DNA of 64,000 nt from Castanea sativa (lineage: Eukaryota; Streptophyta; Magnoliopsida; Fagales; Fagaceae). This document shows, in pieces, positions 38,801-50,261 of the stretch. The position numbers were made by a program, and so were the translations under genes. The stretch spans positions 13,613,001 through 13,677,000 of the forward strand of contig NC_134013.1 in NCBI RefSeq assembly GCF_040712315.1, in the 5' to 3' direction. Every line of letters starts with the position of its first letter. The first letter of the stretch is position 1. The notes below the pieces were generated by a model. That model made no database searches. It was not told the origin of the DNA and saw only the letters and a list, made by a program, of their open reading frames with translations.

Positions 38801-39862
38801 GGCTTCAGTGGAGTCCACATTTGTTATAAGGTTATGGATATTTAATTTTTTTGCTATTTGGATGCCATCATGCAGGGCCCAAAGCTCTGCCATGAGAACA
38901 GAGGTAGTGCCAATGTGCCTAGAGAATCCCTGAACCCACAGCCCTTCTGAGTCTTGGATGAGGCCTCCCCCACCAGCTTCATCATTAACAACAGATGCAT
39001 CCGTATTTAATTTGAACCAGCCCATAGGGGGGGTTGATCCAATTGCAGTTGGTTCGAGCTCTTGGCATGGATGGAGTGGATGGAGATGTAAGGAAGTGAT
39101 ACTCTAGAACTTTGGCAATACAGTCCTTCAACAGGTGGGGGTTAGACTGTGAAGATTGGAGGGCAACCTTATCCCTGTTAAGCCAGATGGACCAAATACT
39201 GAAGAGAAAGAGCAGACGCCATGGGATATGGTGGTGCCAAGAGGTTTGCTTGGAGGTGCAGTTGGCGTGTAGCCAATCTAAGATAGGCAAGCCGAAAGAG
39301 GAGATAAGTCCAGAGGGAGGGCCGAGCTTACTGAGTGAGGGCATTCTCGAAGCAAGTGACTAATGGATTCTGACTGAGCATTGCTGATGGGGCATTGCAT
39401 TTGTAGTTAGTGCTGCAAGGGCATATCTTGATTAGCAGGCATTGGAAGTTGATATCCTCTCCCATCAAACTATTGGATTTGTCAATATGTTCTTACTCTT
39501 ACTTCTTAGTCATTGCATATGTACACTGCAGCTGTATTATTTCATTTTCTTTTCGTTTTGTTTTTAAAATGGTTGTTTCTATTGTCAGACCATGCAATAT
39601 GTTCTGTGCACAAGCTTGGAGAGAAGCCCCCAGACCAATCCTATTATTGGTCGCATTGAGTGTAAGGCAGGACATGGAGCTGGACGTCCTACACAGAAAT
39701 TGGTAAGCTTTCAATTTAATTTCCCCCCCTTAAAGTAGAGTAGTTCTACATTTTTGTTTCATTGTTACTTTTGACTATTGGCTCTTCTACTTACAGATTG
39801 ATGAAAATGTTGACCGTTATGGTTTTATGGCTAAGATGTTGGATGCATCATGGATTGACTAG
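32816..39862 (+). CDS. POP: prolyl oligopeptidase, tandem copy A
   Basis: A serine peptidase of family S9A that cuts short peptides after proline, usually cytosolic. Coding exons: 32816-32925, 33224-33443, 33537-33737, 34078-34148, 34333-34495, 34966-35556, 35753-36133, 36237-36312, 36384-36447, 38083-38218, 39589-39702, 39797-39862. All introns fit GT-AG and the 2193 nt give 730 residues, the family's normal length. The N-terminal part ([20 protein letters not shown]) and a seven-bladed propeller precede the alpha/beta hydrolase domain. The triad is present: Ser about 567 in GGSNGG, Asp about 659 in TADHDDRV, His about 700 in KAGHGAGRP. There is no signal peptide. Introns 9 (1.6 kb) and 10 (1.4 kb) are swollen by SINE and LINE insertions absent from copy B. 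Some POP paralogues in other plants cyclise peptides; sequence alone does not decide this here. Confidence 0.95.
36551..36656 (+). mobile_element. tRNA-derived SINE in POP-A intron 9
   Basis: Contains a Pol III A box (TAGCTCAATTGG, 36562-36573) and B box (GGTTCAAGACC, 36608-36618) at tRNA-like spacing, then an A-rich end. POP-B lacks it at the matching intron. Related fragments in the window lie at 40130, 50510 and 57770. Confidence 0.75.
36742..37650 (-). mobile_element. LINE 3'-end fragment in POP-A intron 9
   Basis: Minus-strand frames with several stops show remains of the C-terminal part of a plant LINE ORF2: a zinc-type block near 37440-37360, then an RNase H-like tail ending near 36890 ([17 protein letters not shown]). 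It is heavily mutated, so the boundaries are approximate. It lies antisense to POP-A. Confidence 0.6.
38472..39412 (-). mobile_element. LINE 3' end with RNase H in POP-A intron 10
   Basis: A poly-T run at 38472-38484 is the A-tail read on the plus strand. Minus-strand frames 39344-38985 and 39025-38585 encode the end of a LINE ORF2. The second is an RNase H-like domain with its acidic residues visible ([20 protein letters not shown]). Comparison with POP-B intron 10, which lacks it, sets the approximate limits. It is 5'-truncated, as LINE copies usually are, and antisense to POP-A. Confidence 0.8.
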
Positions 39863-40129
39863 CTACAATTATGAAGATTTTTAAAGATCTTTATAGCTTA
39901 ATTGACACCTTCTAACATTTCCAATGGAGACATTCGGATTTCATATCCCCAACCTTCATTGTAACTAAAAAACAAACATGAAGATTTGGTGGGAGGTTGG
40001 GAGGGGTTGTTTCTTCCCTTTTTTATTTTCTATTTTCTCTTTAACTATTACTGTAGCAAAGAAAATTAAAGGAAATCTCATGTAATAATTTTTCTCGGTT
40101 TTTTATTTATTTATTTTAATTTTATATAT

Positions 40130-40215
40130 CGATAATTGGAGGTGGAGGATTTAAACTCTAGATGTCTTCATTTGAAACACTCCAGAAGTGTCAATTGAAC
40201 TACAAAGCTTGTGGC
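40130..40215 (-). mobile_element. SINE fragment
   Basis: Reverse-strand copy of a tRNA-derived repeat: GTAGTTCAATTGACA (A-box-like) followed by GAGTTTAAATCC (B-box-like). It is similar in layout to the copy at 57765-57850. Confidence 0.6.
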
Positions 40216-40557
40216 AATATTTCTCTAAATTTGACTTTCTGTTCATGAGCTGAATTCATCATAGAATATTGAAATTTTGACTATTGAACTATCATCTTTT
40301 ATTTATATAATTGATTATTTAAGCTCGCCTATGAAATCTTATAAATGTATTATTTGTATAATAATGGATTGAAATTGAAGCCTATTAAAACTTGTTAGAT
40401 CTTTCATAAAATGGTCTAAACATAATTGTATTTTTCGTTCAAAAATTGTTTATGTAAAACAATGGCATTCTACCTCATCAACTAGCATAAGATGGTTTAC
40501 ATAATTGTCTTCATAAGCCTCATACTTATCGTCAGGCTAATACTGACCCTTTTTGAT

Positions 40558-40763
40558 AGGAGAAATTATACAGTCTTTTGGTAGACCACGTCACTTGTCC
40601 ACCATTCTACTAAAAGATTTCCACTTGTTTAAAATTGTTGAGTCAGTAATCAGTTTCTATTTTAAAAAAAATTCTAACTTAGCAATTTCAAACAAGTGGG
40701 AGTCTTTTGGTGGAATAGTGGACCACATCACTTGTCTACCATGAGAATCTTATAATTTCTCCT
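40558..40763. mobile_element. MITE with long inverted repeats
   Basis: About 205 bp. Outer ends GGAGAAATTATA and TATAATTTCTCC are perfect inverted repeats, and inner arms (GTAGACCACGTCACTTGTCC... and ...GGACCACATCACTTGTCTAC) extend the pairing imperfectly to near 60 bases. The middle is AT-rich and non-coding. Confidence 0.75.
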
Positions 40764-41286
40764 TTGACAGAATGTTATGTTTGAGGTACTTGATATCCTA
40801 CACAAAACCCATACTTGGACATGGTCCACTGGATAAATTTGCATTTAGGTGTAAGTGGGTTTATAAGATAAAAAAATAAAAAATAAAAACTTTGTAGATG
40901 GATTAGTGGAACACTATAAAACTTGCCTGGTTACTGAGGATTTCACCTAGGAATATGGTATTAATTCCTATATGTAATTGATCTCTCTTTTAGATGCATA
41001 TTAAAAATGGACCATGGTGACACGTGTTCAAAAGTAGATATATGTCACTATCTTAACGGATCCAGTATTATTGGACACTAGACCCAAGCCTAACTCTATT
41101 AAAAATGCCTCTTGAATAATGAATTTCTTAAACAAGTCTAAATATAGCCAGGAGTCATGTGCATTTTCTAAGTAAGACTTAGACTAATCCAGTCCACTTT
41201 AAAAACTAAAGACTAACCAAACATTAAGGTATCAACATTAAATATTTAAATTAATGAATGTCAGGCCCACAAAATAAATTAGCTCC

Positions 41287-41337
<51 letters not shown>

Positions 41338-41990
41338 TAGAATACTAAATATTAACACACACGAAAAGAGGAAAGAAAGTTTAAAAGAAAACTTACTATA
41401 TTTTATTTGATACTAAATTCTTCACAATTAATTTCGTGTATATCCAAAAGGACCTTATCCCATATATATTTAGACCAACATAAACTTTTTTTTATTTATT
41501 TTTGGAATAGACCAACATAAACTTGGTCTAGTTGGGAGAATCCTACCCTCCACCTATCATATTCATTAAAATTCAAAAAAAAAAAAAAAATTCCATATTT
41601 CGTGAAAACTTTGGATATTTTTTTTGAAGCCAAATGTTTGATGATAACATGATGAAGATTGAAGAGGACAGTACTAGCCCAAAAACATGGCGACATAATA
41701 GCCACAAAATGGCAACACAAGAAACCACTTTATTCGCTATACGCCCACCCGCTTGAACAAAAGTCCTACGAAAAGGACTCACAATGTACACATACGCTCG
41801 TAACGCAAATGCCATATTCTATTCTCCAACTATTTTCATTATCTCCCGAAATTCCCGCCGCCTCCAAAGTCTTGCTGTATTAAGTCACCCCTTCCTTCCA
41901 CGCAAACCAAACCCAAACGCAAAGCACCAACATTACTTCAAATTCAAATCTTCTCTTCCTTCTTCCTCATTTTCCTCAATCCATTCTTCA

Positions 41991-44900
41991 ATGGGATCGC
42001 TCTGTGCCCTAGACAAAACGTTACAGTACCCGGTAGCTCGTAGAGACGAGTCCGTCGTCGATGACTACCACGGCGTTAAAATCTCCGACCCTTATCGATG
42101 GTAATATTCATTCACGAAAACAATTTCCAGGGAAAATATTTTAGGACGAGAAAAAAAAATTGCGAATAGAATCGTTGAATTTGGGAATTGGAAACGTTGA
42201 TTTTTTTTTTATTTAATGTTTAGGCTTGAAGATCCTGATGCAGAGGAAGTGAAAGAGTTCGTGCAAAAGCAAGTGAAATTGACAGAATCGGTGCTTGAGA
42301 AATGCGAGACGAGAGAGAAGCTTCGCGAGAAGATTACGAAGCTCTTTGATCATCCACGTTACGATGCGCCTTTTAGGCGTGGAGACAAGTACTTTTACTT
42401 CTACAACACTGGCCTCCAAGCCCAAAGCGTCCTCTATGTACAGGTTCGTGAAGCCAGAATTGGATCTAAGCAGAGCTATAAATATTATCCTATACTATAC
42501 TATATTCTCAAAATGTATTTCTGTTTTTGAAATAATAACAATTTAGGATAGTTTGGATGGAGAACCTGAGGTTTTGCTGGATCCAAATGCGCTTAGTAAA
42601 GATGGAACTATAGCTTTGAACACGTATTCGGTTAGTGAAGATGCTAAGTACTTGGGTTATGGGCTTAGTGCCAGCGGTAGCGATTGGGTGACAATCAAAG
42701 TAATGCGTGTTGAGGATAAGAAAGTTGAGGCTGATACTATATCATGGGTGGGTATCTTAATCTTAGCACATGTTTTATTCATCTAAATTGGTAAAACAAT
42801 TTACTTTTTTGATAAAATCTGAGACAAGGCTAATGGAAGGGATTTTATATATTGTAATTTCAGGTTAAGTTTTCTTCCATTATTTGGACTCATGATAGCA
42901 AAGGGTTTTTCTACGGCCGATATCCTGCTCCCAAGTAAGTCATCATCATGCTCTTACATTTTACGCGAAATGTCAAAATTGGAATCCTGACAGGGTGCAT
43001 TGTGGGTTTTAAAATTTGCATTTACCAATTTTTAGAAAGAAAAAGTTTGCCAAAAATCTGGACATAATTTTATGCAAAGTCAAATTGGATGTTGGAACTG
43101 CTAAAAACCATTGTGTATGTTTGGGCAGGAGAAATTGGATTTATTACATCATTTTTAAGATTGTTTATATTGAATCTATAACGGTAGTAGTGTTATGATG
43201 TAGAGAGGGAGAAAATGTAGATGCTGGAACGGAGACCAATTCTAACCTTAATCATGAATTATACTATCATTTCTTGGGAACGGATCAGTCAGAAGATATT
43301 TTATGTTGGAGAGATCCTGAAAACCCTAAATACATGTTTGGAGCCAGTGTTACAGAGGATGGGAAGGTAACTTATCTCAGTTCTTGGCTTTTCTTGGTTA
43401 TGTCAGGGTAGGGCCTACTTTATTGTATTGATATCATTATTAGCACTCCGGTCGAACCTACACTCTTCAATTTATTATTTGTTTCTATAAGTTTCTGTCT
43501 CCCTGTGGCAAAAGTAAGAGTTGGAGTTGTTCTATTTCTATAGGATTTTTGATTTAGCCTTAGAAAACTAAGTTTTTTAAATCACAAATTACGACAACTA
43601 AGTTTTTTACTAATGCTAGAGGATTTATTGTCTTAATTTGTGTTTGATTTAGCGCAAATTTGTACAGTGAAAGGTAAATTATGGCAACCCAACATCTTGC
43701 ATCAAACTGCCTTTGTTTACATTATAGAGAGATGTTGAAGTGATAATATAAGATGAGGTAGAGGTTTAGTGAGATGACCTATAATTGAACTGAAAGGAGT
43801 TTTTTTTTTTTTTTTATAAAAAAAAAAGGCTTTTAAATCCCTCTTGAGTTTTATGAAGCACCATCATTATTTGCATGCATGACCTAATTAATTTGGTTTA
43901 GATAAGAAATGCAAATGCTTTTTTCCTCCCTGAACTGACTTCTCTGTTCTGTTATTTTGCAGTATGTTCTTCTGTACATTGACGAGGGTTGTGACCCTGT
44001 GAACAAATTTTATTACTGCGACTTGTTTACCCTTCCTAATGGGCTTGTAGGTTTGAAGGGGAAAAATGACTTGCTCCCATTTGTTAAGCTTGTTGATGAC
44101 TTTGATGCACAATACCATGTAATTGCAAATGATGACACCTTGTTTACTTTCCTGACAAATAAAGATGCTCCAAAATATAAGTTAGTTCGAGTTGATCTGA
44201 AGGACCCAACTGTTTGGACTGATGTTATCCAAGAAGCCGAAAACGATGTACTTGAATCAGCTTGTGCTGTTAATGGTAACCAAATGATTGTGAGTTACCT
44301 GAGTAATGTTAAGTATGTTCTTCAGGTAAGGGACTTGAAATCAGGTTCCTTGCTACATCAATTACCCATTGACATTGGGTCAGTTAGTGGGATTTCTGCA
44401 AGGCGTAAAGATAATGTGGTCTTTTTTGGTTTTACTAGCTTTCTTTCCCCTGGTATCATTTATCAGTGCAATTTAGAAACTGAGGTGCCCAGTTTGAAGA
44501 TATTTCGTGAAACTGTTGTTCCTGGGTTTGATCGCTCGGAGTTCAATGTTGATCAGGTAATACTTCTTACCTTGTTGACACTCTAGTCACTGTAATTTGT
44601 CTCTGATTCCTTCTTGCCTAGCTGCATTCATTTGGATGATTAGGGGCAACTTTTCGTTGTGCCTCTCTATACCTCTGGGGTGTGTGAGCCCTCAAATGTG
44701 TGTTTGTCTTACTTGATTGGTTTTTTCATTTCCAGGTTTTTGTGCCTAGTAAGGATGGTACCAAGATACCAGTGTTCATTGTGGCCAGAAAGAATATTCT
44801 TCTGGATGGATCACACCCTTGTTTGTTATATGGGTATGGTGGATTCAACATTAGTCTTACTCCATCATTCAGTGTTGGTCGCCTTGTACTCACAAGGCAT

Positions 44901-46364
44901 CTAGGTGTTGTTTTTTGCATAGCAAACATCCGTGGCGGTGGAGAGTATGGAGAGGAATGGCATAAAGCAGGCTCACTTGCAAAGAAGCAGAATTGCTTTG
45001 ATGACTTCATTTCTGTTGGCGAATACCTTATATCTGCTCGTTATACCCAGCCCAGAAAGTTGTGTATTGAAGGTGGAAGCAATGGTGGGCTTCTTGTTGG
45101 GGCTTGTGTGAATCAGGTATTGATGTCTTAGATGGTGCATTTGCTTGATTTTATTCTTGGTTCTATTTGTCATGGTTATTTTGAGTGCATAGATTAACTG
45201 AACTTTCTGTTCTTTGGCAGAGACCTGATCTTTTTGGTTGTGCATTGGCTCATGTTGGTGTTATGGACATGCTACGATTCCACAAGTTCACCATAGGTTA
45301 GGCTAAATCCTTTGTATCCACTAGGTAGCATTTTTTAATCGTGTATTGATCTAGAGTTGCTTTCTAGGCCATGCGTGGACTTCTGATTATGGTTGTTCAG
45401 AGAAGGAGGAAGAATTCCATTGGATAATCAAGTGAGTAAAGTTTTCCCTATGTTAAATTTGATGGGAAGCTCTTACTTTTCTTCATGCTCATGGTAATGC
45501 TTCCCATATTTAATTCATAATTTTCATATGTTAGCTCACTGTTGATCTTTATTTTCTTTCTTTAGGTATTCTCCACTTCATAATGTCAAGAGACCTTGGG
45601 AACAACACCCGGATCAACAAACCCAATACCCTCCCATAATGTTATTGACCGCTGATCATGATGATAGGGTTGTGCCTTTGCATTCATTGAAGTTATTGGC
45701 GGTTAGTCTCTTTATCATTAGCTCCCCCCCCCCCCCCTCCCCTTCCTTTTTTTAAACTTCTAATTACTGTTAGAATGCTTCTACGTTATCATGTTACATA
45801 TTATTATTGTTAGTATTAGTTGGTGTAGAAGATATATTACATTTTGTTATTTACTTGTTTGCTGGCTATGTAATTACTTTTTAGATTTCCTTCAACAGTG
45901 TTATATTGTTGGTCATAAGTGCAACTGCATGCATATGAAAGGGCATTACTTGAATGCCGCTGTCATTTTGCCTATCGTCTCCTCAAACTACTGGAATTTG
46001 TAACTATGTTATTAGTCATTGCATATGTGCACTGCACGGGTGTTATTTTATGTTCTCTTTCCTTGTTTGACAGTTTTTTTCTATGTATTGTCAGACCTTG
46101 CAGTATGTTCTATGCACAAGCTTAGAGAAGAGCCCCCAGACCAATCCTATTATTGGTCGCATTGAGTGTAAGGCAGGACATGGAGCTGGACGTCCTACAC
46201 AGAAATTGGTAATCTTTTTACTATATTTATTCCCTTAAAGTGGTTCTTATGTTATTGCCAGGTGGTTAATTATCAGTCATTTGCTCTTCTACTTACAGAT
46301 TGATGAAGCTGCTGATCGGTACGGTTTTATGGCTAAGATGTTGGATGCATCATGGACTGACTAA
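41991..46364 (+). CDS. POP: prolyl oligopeptidase, tandem copy B
   Basis: Second intact S9A prolyl oligopeptidase. Exons: 41991-42100, 42224-42443, 42547-42747, 42864-42934, 43204-43366, 43963-44556, 44736-45116, 45221-45296, 45368-45431, 45566-45701, 46095-46208, 46299-46364. Sizes and phases equal those of copy A except exon 6, which is one codon longer ([11 protein letters not shown] against [10 protein letters not shown]). The 2196 nt give 731 residues. The triad is kept: Ser about 568 in GGSNGG, Asp about 660 in TADHDDRV, His about 701 in KAGHGAGRP. Introns still align with copy A next to the exons, so the duplication is not ancient. The gene is 4.4 kb against 7.0 kb for copy A because it lacks the intronic insertions. 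Intron 10 holds a run of about 15 C at 45724. Confidence 0.95.
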
Positions 46365-49200
46365 ATGCTAGCTGTTAAAAAGAGTTTAAATTAACTCTCT
46401 GGCTCCGGGATGGAGCCAGGAATTGGAGCTAAGGGCGACTCTGCTGTTAGTTGTGTGCGGCAGTTTTGTCTATTGCTTTATTACTAAGGATTTTTATTTA
46501 AAATTTTTTAAATGGCCAAGTAGTTTGTTCTGGATAAAATAGATTAATTGGACTTAATTTTTTTTAATTTTATTATTGGTTATTAGTAAAATAGATTGAT
46601 TGGACTTAATTTTTTTTGGTTTTATTATTGGTAATTTTTGTTGTTGAGCTAATTTTTTTGAGTTTGTATATTTTGTTTTAGATTTAATCTATTAATTTTT
46701 TATGTCCTTTAAAAGGTGAAAAATGTTAAAACTACACAATTTTTATAAATTGCTAATGTGATAAGTGGTTATTGATACATAAAAAGTGATGCAAGTATAC
46801 GAATCAATAAAAATTTGCTACCTTAATAGTTTGTATAAACATAGTAAAAACAATTTTGGCTATAAGATTACTCTCAAAAGAATTGATGACATTATTAAGA
46901 GGGGCAAAATATAATTTTATTGAACAAAATTGCTAAAATTAGTACCTATTAATATAATAATATTTTTTAAAAAAAAATTAGAGGGGGCAACAATAACAGC
47001 TCCATCCATGCTCTGGCTAGACGCCCTTCCCTATGGAGGTTCTTAATTCATAGGATTTCAATATGGAAGATTTGATGTTAGTTTTGAATCATAGAATTCA
47101 CATCTATAGCTTATTTCTCTCTCTTCCTTTTTCTTTCTTGGGGGTGGTGGTGGGGGGTCTTTTTTATTTTATAGTGGGGGGTTTGGGGTGGCTCCTTTTT
47201 CTAATTTCTTCTCTCCTTCGTAAACAATCACATTCACAATAAAGAAAATTAAGGACATCATTTTTTTTTTTTTTTTACATTATGGTTGTTAACAATAGTC
47301 GGTAACTTTTCTTTTGGCATTATACTGAATTGGAACTTCGATTGGATGTGCTTGTCGCGTATGAATCTCTAGTCATCTAAGGAAAAAAAATTTGTGCTTT
47401 ACAATATTAGGAGTAAAGAACCACAAATATGACTTGGCGACTCTCAAAGACTAGGACACAAGCGCCTTAGACCTTGCAAAATTGGATTCGAATCTGCCCA
47501 CCCCGTGGAATTCGAAGTAAAAAATGGGTATGAAAGGGAAAATTTTAACTTGTTGGATCATGGATGGGCGGAGGAAATTTTAAACTTGGGGAAAATGAGT
47601 CAACTCAACAATTGACTTTTGAAAAACGGTTGGATACTGGTTTGATTGTAGGCCTGGCAGGTTAAAGCATAATTTTGCTATAAATACATCTATGAGTGAT
47701 CACATCCGATATGCCCAATCCAATTGTTTGACCTAAAGGATTGCGAGTGATTCTCAATAGATGGGTTGGTCAAAATCAACATACATGTTCTATAATTTTT
47801 GGATTTTTGAATAAATTTGGATAAACTTAAATCTATCCAACCAATTTGACGGGACTGGCTTTAACATATATTTTGATTTGATTACTTATATGTAATTTTT
47901 AGAAAAATATTTTCACATTTTACAGTAAAATATTTGGTCAAAAGTAAAATATTTTCAGTTAACCAAAATAACTAAGGCAAATTTGTGTAAAATATTTTAC
48001 ACTTGAAATATTGGTAAAACATTTTACATTTAGTGTTTTCTCTCAGCCCGATACGCTACCTATCTCTCTCATTCTCACAGTCTATCAGTATGTTCTCCAA
48101 AACTCAATCCACCTTGGTCCTCTCCCACCTATCACCGGCTTCACCTTAGGCACCACCCATCACCAGCTCCTCCCTTCGCCGACACTACCCATCACCAGCT
48201 ACACTTGAGTTTTTTTTTTTTTTCCCTATAATCCTCCATTGTTGTCAGCTCCACCATTTCTTAGCCACCTCCACTGTCATCAACTCATCCACAGGTTCTT
48301 AGTTTTAACCTTTTTTTTTTTTTTCCTTTACTACCAAGTGGGTTACCGATTTGGGTTTTTGCTTCGTTTGGGTCTAGCATGGCTACTTTTGTGGGTTGCC
48401 GTGGATGGTTGGGATAGATTGTGGTTCATGGTGGCGGAGGGTGGGTAGCTAAAATGGTTTGTGGGTTGTTGTGGTGGTTGTGTTGTGGTGGTGGTTGGCT
48501 GTGAGAAATATGCCAACAACGATTTTTGTAATAACTATGTTAAGAATTTTGCACTTTCTTTTCTTTTGCAATCATCCACGATTTTATACTTGCATTTAAA
48601 AAAAAAAATTATAACACTCATATTCTTTATTACAATTTTAGGAATTCTACATTGTTGCAAAGGAAGAAAAAAACGGCATTTTTAACAACAAAAAGAAGCC
48701 TCAAAGCCTTTCTCTTCAAAGTTCTCTCTCTGTTGGTGTAGGTGTGAGTTTCTGTTAAGTGATTGGAGTGTTTATGTTTCAATTTGCTTAGAGATTTCGG
48801 AAATTTTTAGCATATTTGTTCTGTTTTTTTTTTTTTTCCAAGTGTAGAACTTGATTTTCAGGAATCAAGGTAGTACTTGTAAACCAAAACTGTTTTGCCT
48901 TCAATCAAAATGGTTTTAAGATAGCCCTTTTTGTAGTCCACTTTGAAGCTCCCTCATCCGCCTCTACATATTTTTTGGAAGTTAATAAAAAAAATTTAAT
49001 TTTTTAATAATTTTTTCTGTCCATTTTTACACAACAGTTTTGTGTACACAGTGAAACACTATAAAATGAAAATATTTTCCTGCAAATATTTTACATATAA
49101 AATATTTTACTTTTACAACTATTTTACGTCGAAACAAACAGAGCGTTAATCACACATGGTTGAATACTATTAATGATTATTTGATAACTTTATTCTCTCT
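46365..49200. other. intergenic DNA downstream of POP-B
   Basis: POP-B 3' untranslated region, then AT-rich DNA. The part from about 47860 to 49145 has many AAAATATTTTAC-type motifs near both ends and a final ACGTCGAAACAAACAGAGC, typical of the end of hAT-like non-autonomous elements. The opposite end is not clear. No coding region is supported. Confidence 0.4.
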
Positions 49201-49204
49201 CTCT

Positions 49205-49420
49205 GATCGTAAGAATAGCAACAAGATCTCGTTCCTTGATCTACACTATAAGAGAGGCCCCTAAGAATAGCAACAAGATTTCAATCCTCTAAGAGAAGCC
49301 CCTAACAATAGAAACCTTGATCTCCATTTTAAGAGAAGCCCCTCAGAATAGCAACAAGATTTCAATCCTCTAAGAGAAGCCCCTAACAATAGAAACAAGA
49401 TTTCAGTCCTCGAGAGATGG
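49205..49420. repeat. short tandem repeat, about 40-60 bp units
   Basis: The phrase AAGAGAAGCCCCTAA(or C)AATAG, then CAACAAGATTTCAATCCTCT, recurs about four to five times. A longer unit at 49263-49313 is repeated almost exactly at 49334-49395. Open frames through it reflect the repeat only. Confidence 0.8.
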
Positions 49421-49472
49421 AGTTGTTTGTTTTTTAAGAGGGATGCAGTCAACAATGGCCAGATAAGATTAG

Positions 49473-49640
49473 CAGTAGGTTCCAATTAGCTCAATTAGTA
49501 AAATCTCTTATCGCCAAATAAGAAATCTGGGATTTAATCTCCACTTACACTAAAAATCTAATCAGTGTCTTAGTTTGATAATAAAGAGCAATTATTAAGA
49601 GCAGACACCATAAATTAAAACAATCTCTAAAAAAAAAAAA
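49473..49640 (+). mobile_element. tRNA-derived SINE
   Basis: Starts with CCAATTAGCTCAATTAGTAAA (A-box-like), has GGGATTTAATCTCC (B-box-like) at tRNA spacing, continues into a non-tRNA body (GATAATAAAGAGCAATTATT) and ends in a poly-A run at 49628-49640. It lies downstream of the PUS10 stop codon. Confidence 0.65.
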
Positions 49641-50261
49641 ACTTTAAAATACAATTTTAATTTAAATATTTTTTTTTTTACAATTAAATAACTAAATTTA
49701 TCTCCCAATAAAGGAGACAATATTTTCTTTGAAAGAAAATAGTTGCCGTGGACAAAGCAGTATAAGAAGAAACCAGTGGCAGCTGAGATACAATAGAAAA
49801 TACGAGAGCATGAGGTGCAAAATAAAGTCAAGGCACTTCTCCTTAAGAAGGAACGGAAAGTGTGTAGAACACGGTCACGGGGCAGTAAGGGGCAACGGAA
49901 AGTAAGTATAACAATCATAGGACAATAATCCGTTCATACCTTGCTTCACATGCAAAAGATTTGTGTGGAATCTCCTACTGCAATTACTTAAGATAACTAC
50001 TCATTATATTCTGAAACTCAAACCATTCCCATCTGAGGCTAGCGCTAATCTGAAGTACCTGGAATTTGGGAAATATGCAAGTTCGCCAAAAACATGGAGT
50101 CATCTCTCTTTTGGTCAGTTACAAAAAGCTATGCCTCACTGTATTGATTCAGAGACACACAATAAAGCATAGTTCCTGCAACAGCAGTACAGCACATTCA
50201 AAATTTTAAAACCACATAATGAAGGGTATCCAGAAACTTAACAGTGGAATACTAAATAACC

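Larger units (their letters stand above)
39863..41990. other. spacer between the two POP genes
   Basis: It begins with the POP-A 3' untranslated region and ends with the POP-B promoter and leader (about 41780-41990, GC-richer and partly similar to the POP-A leader). In between are a SINE fragment, a MITE and a (TA)n tract at about 41290-41338. No coding region is seen. Confidence 0.6.

Noticed and set aside
48011..48685. Open frames rich in Pro, Ser, Gly and Val
   Set aside because: They sit in simple-sequence DNA (GGTGGTTGTG-type runs) within a probable transposon relic and have no homology I recognise.
49205..49420. CRISPR-like array
   Set aside because: Repeats are contiguous and imperfect with no unique spacers of constant length, and the DNA is plant nuclear.
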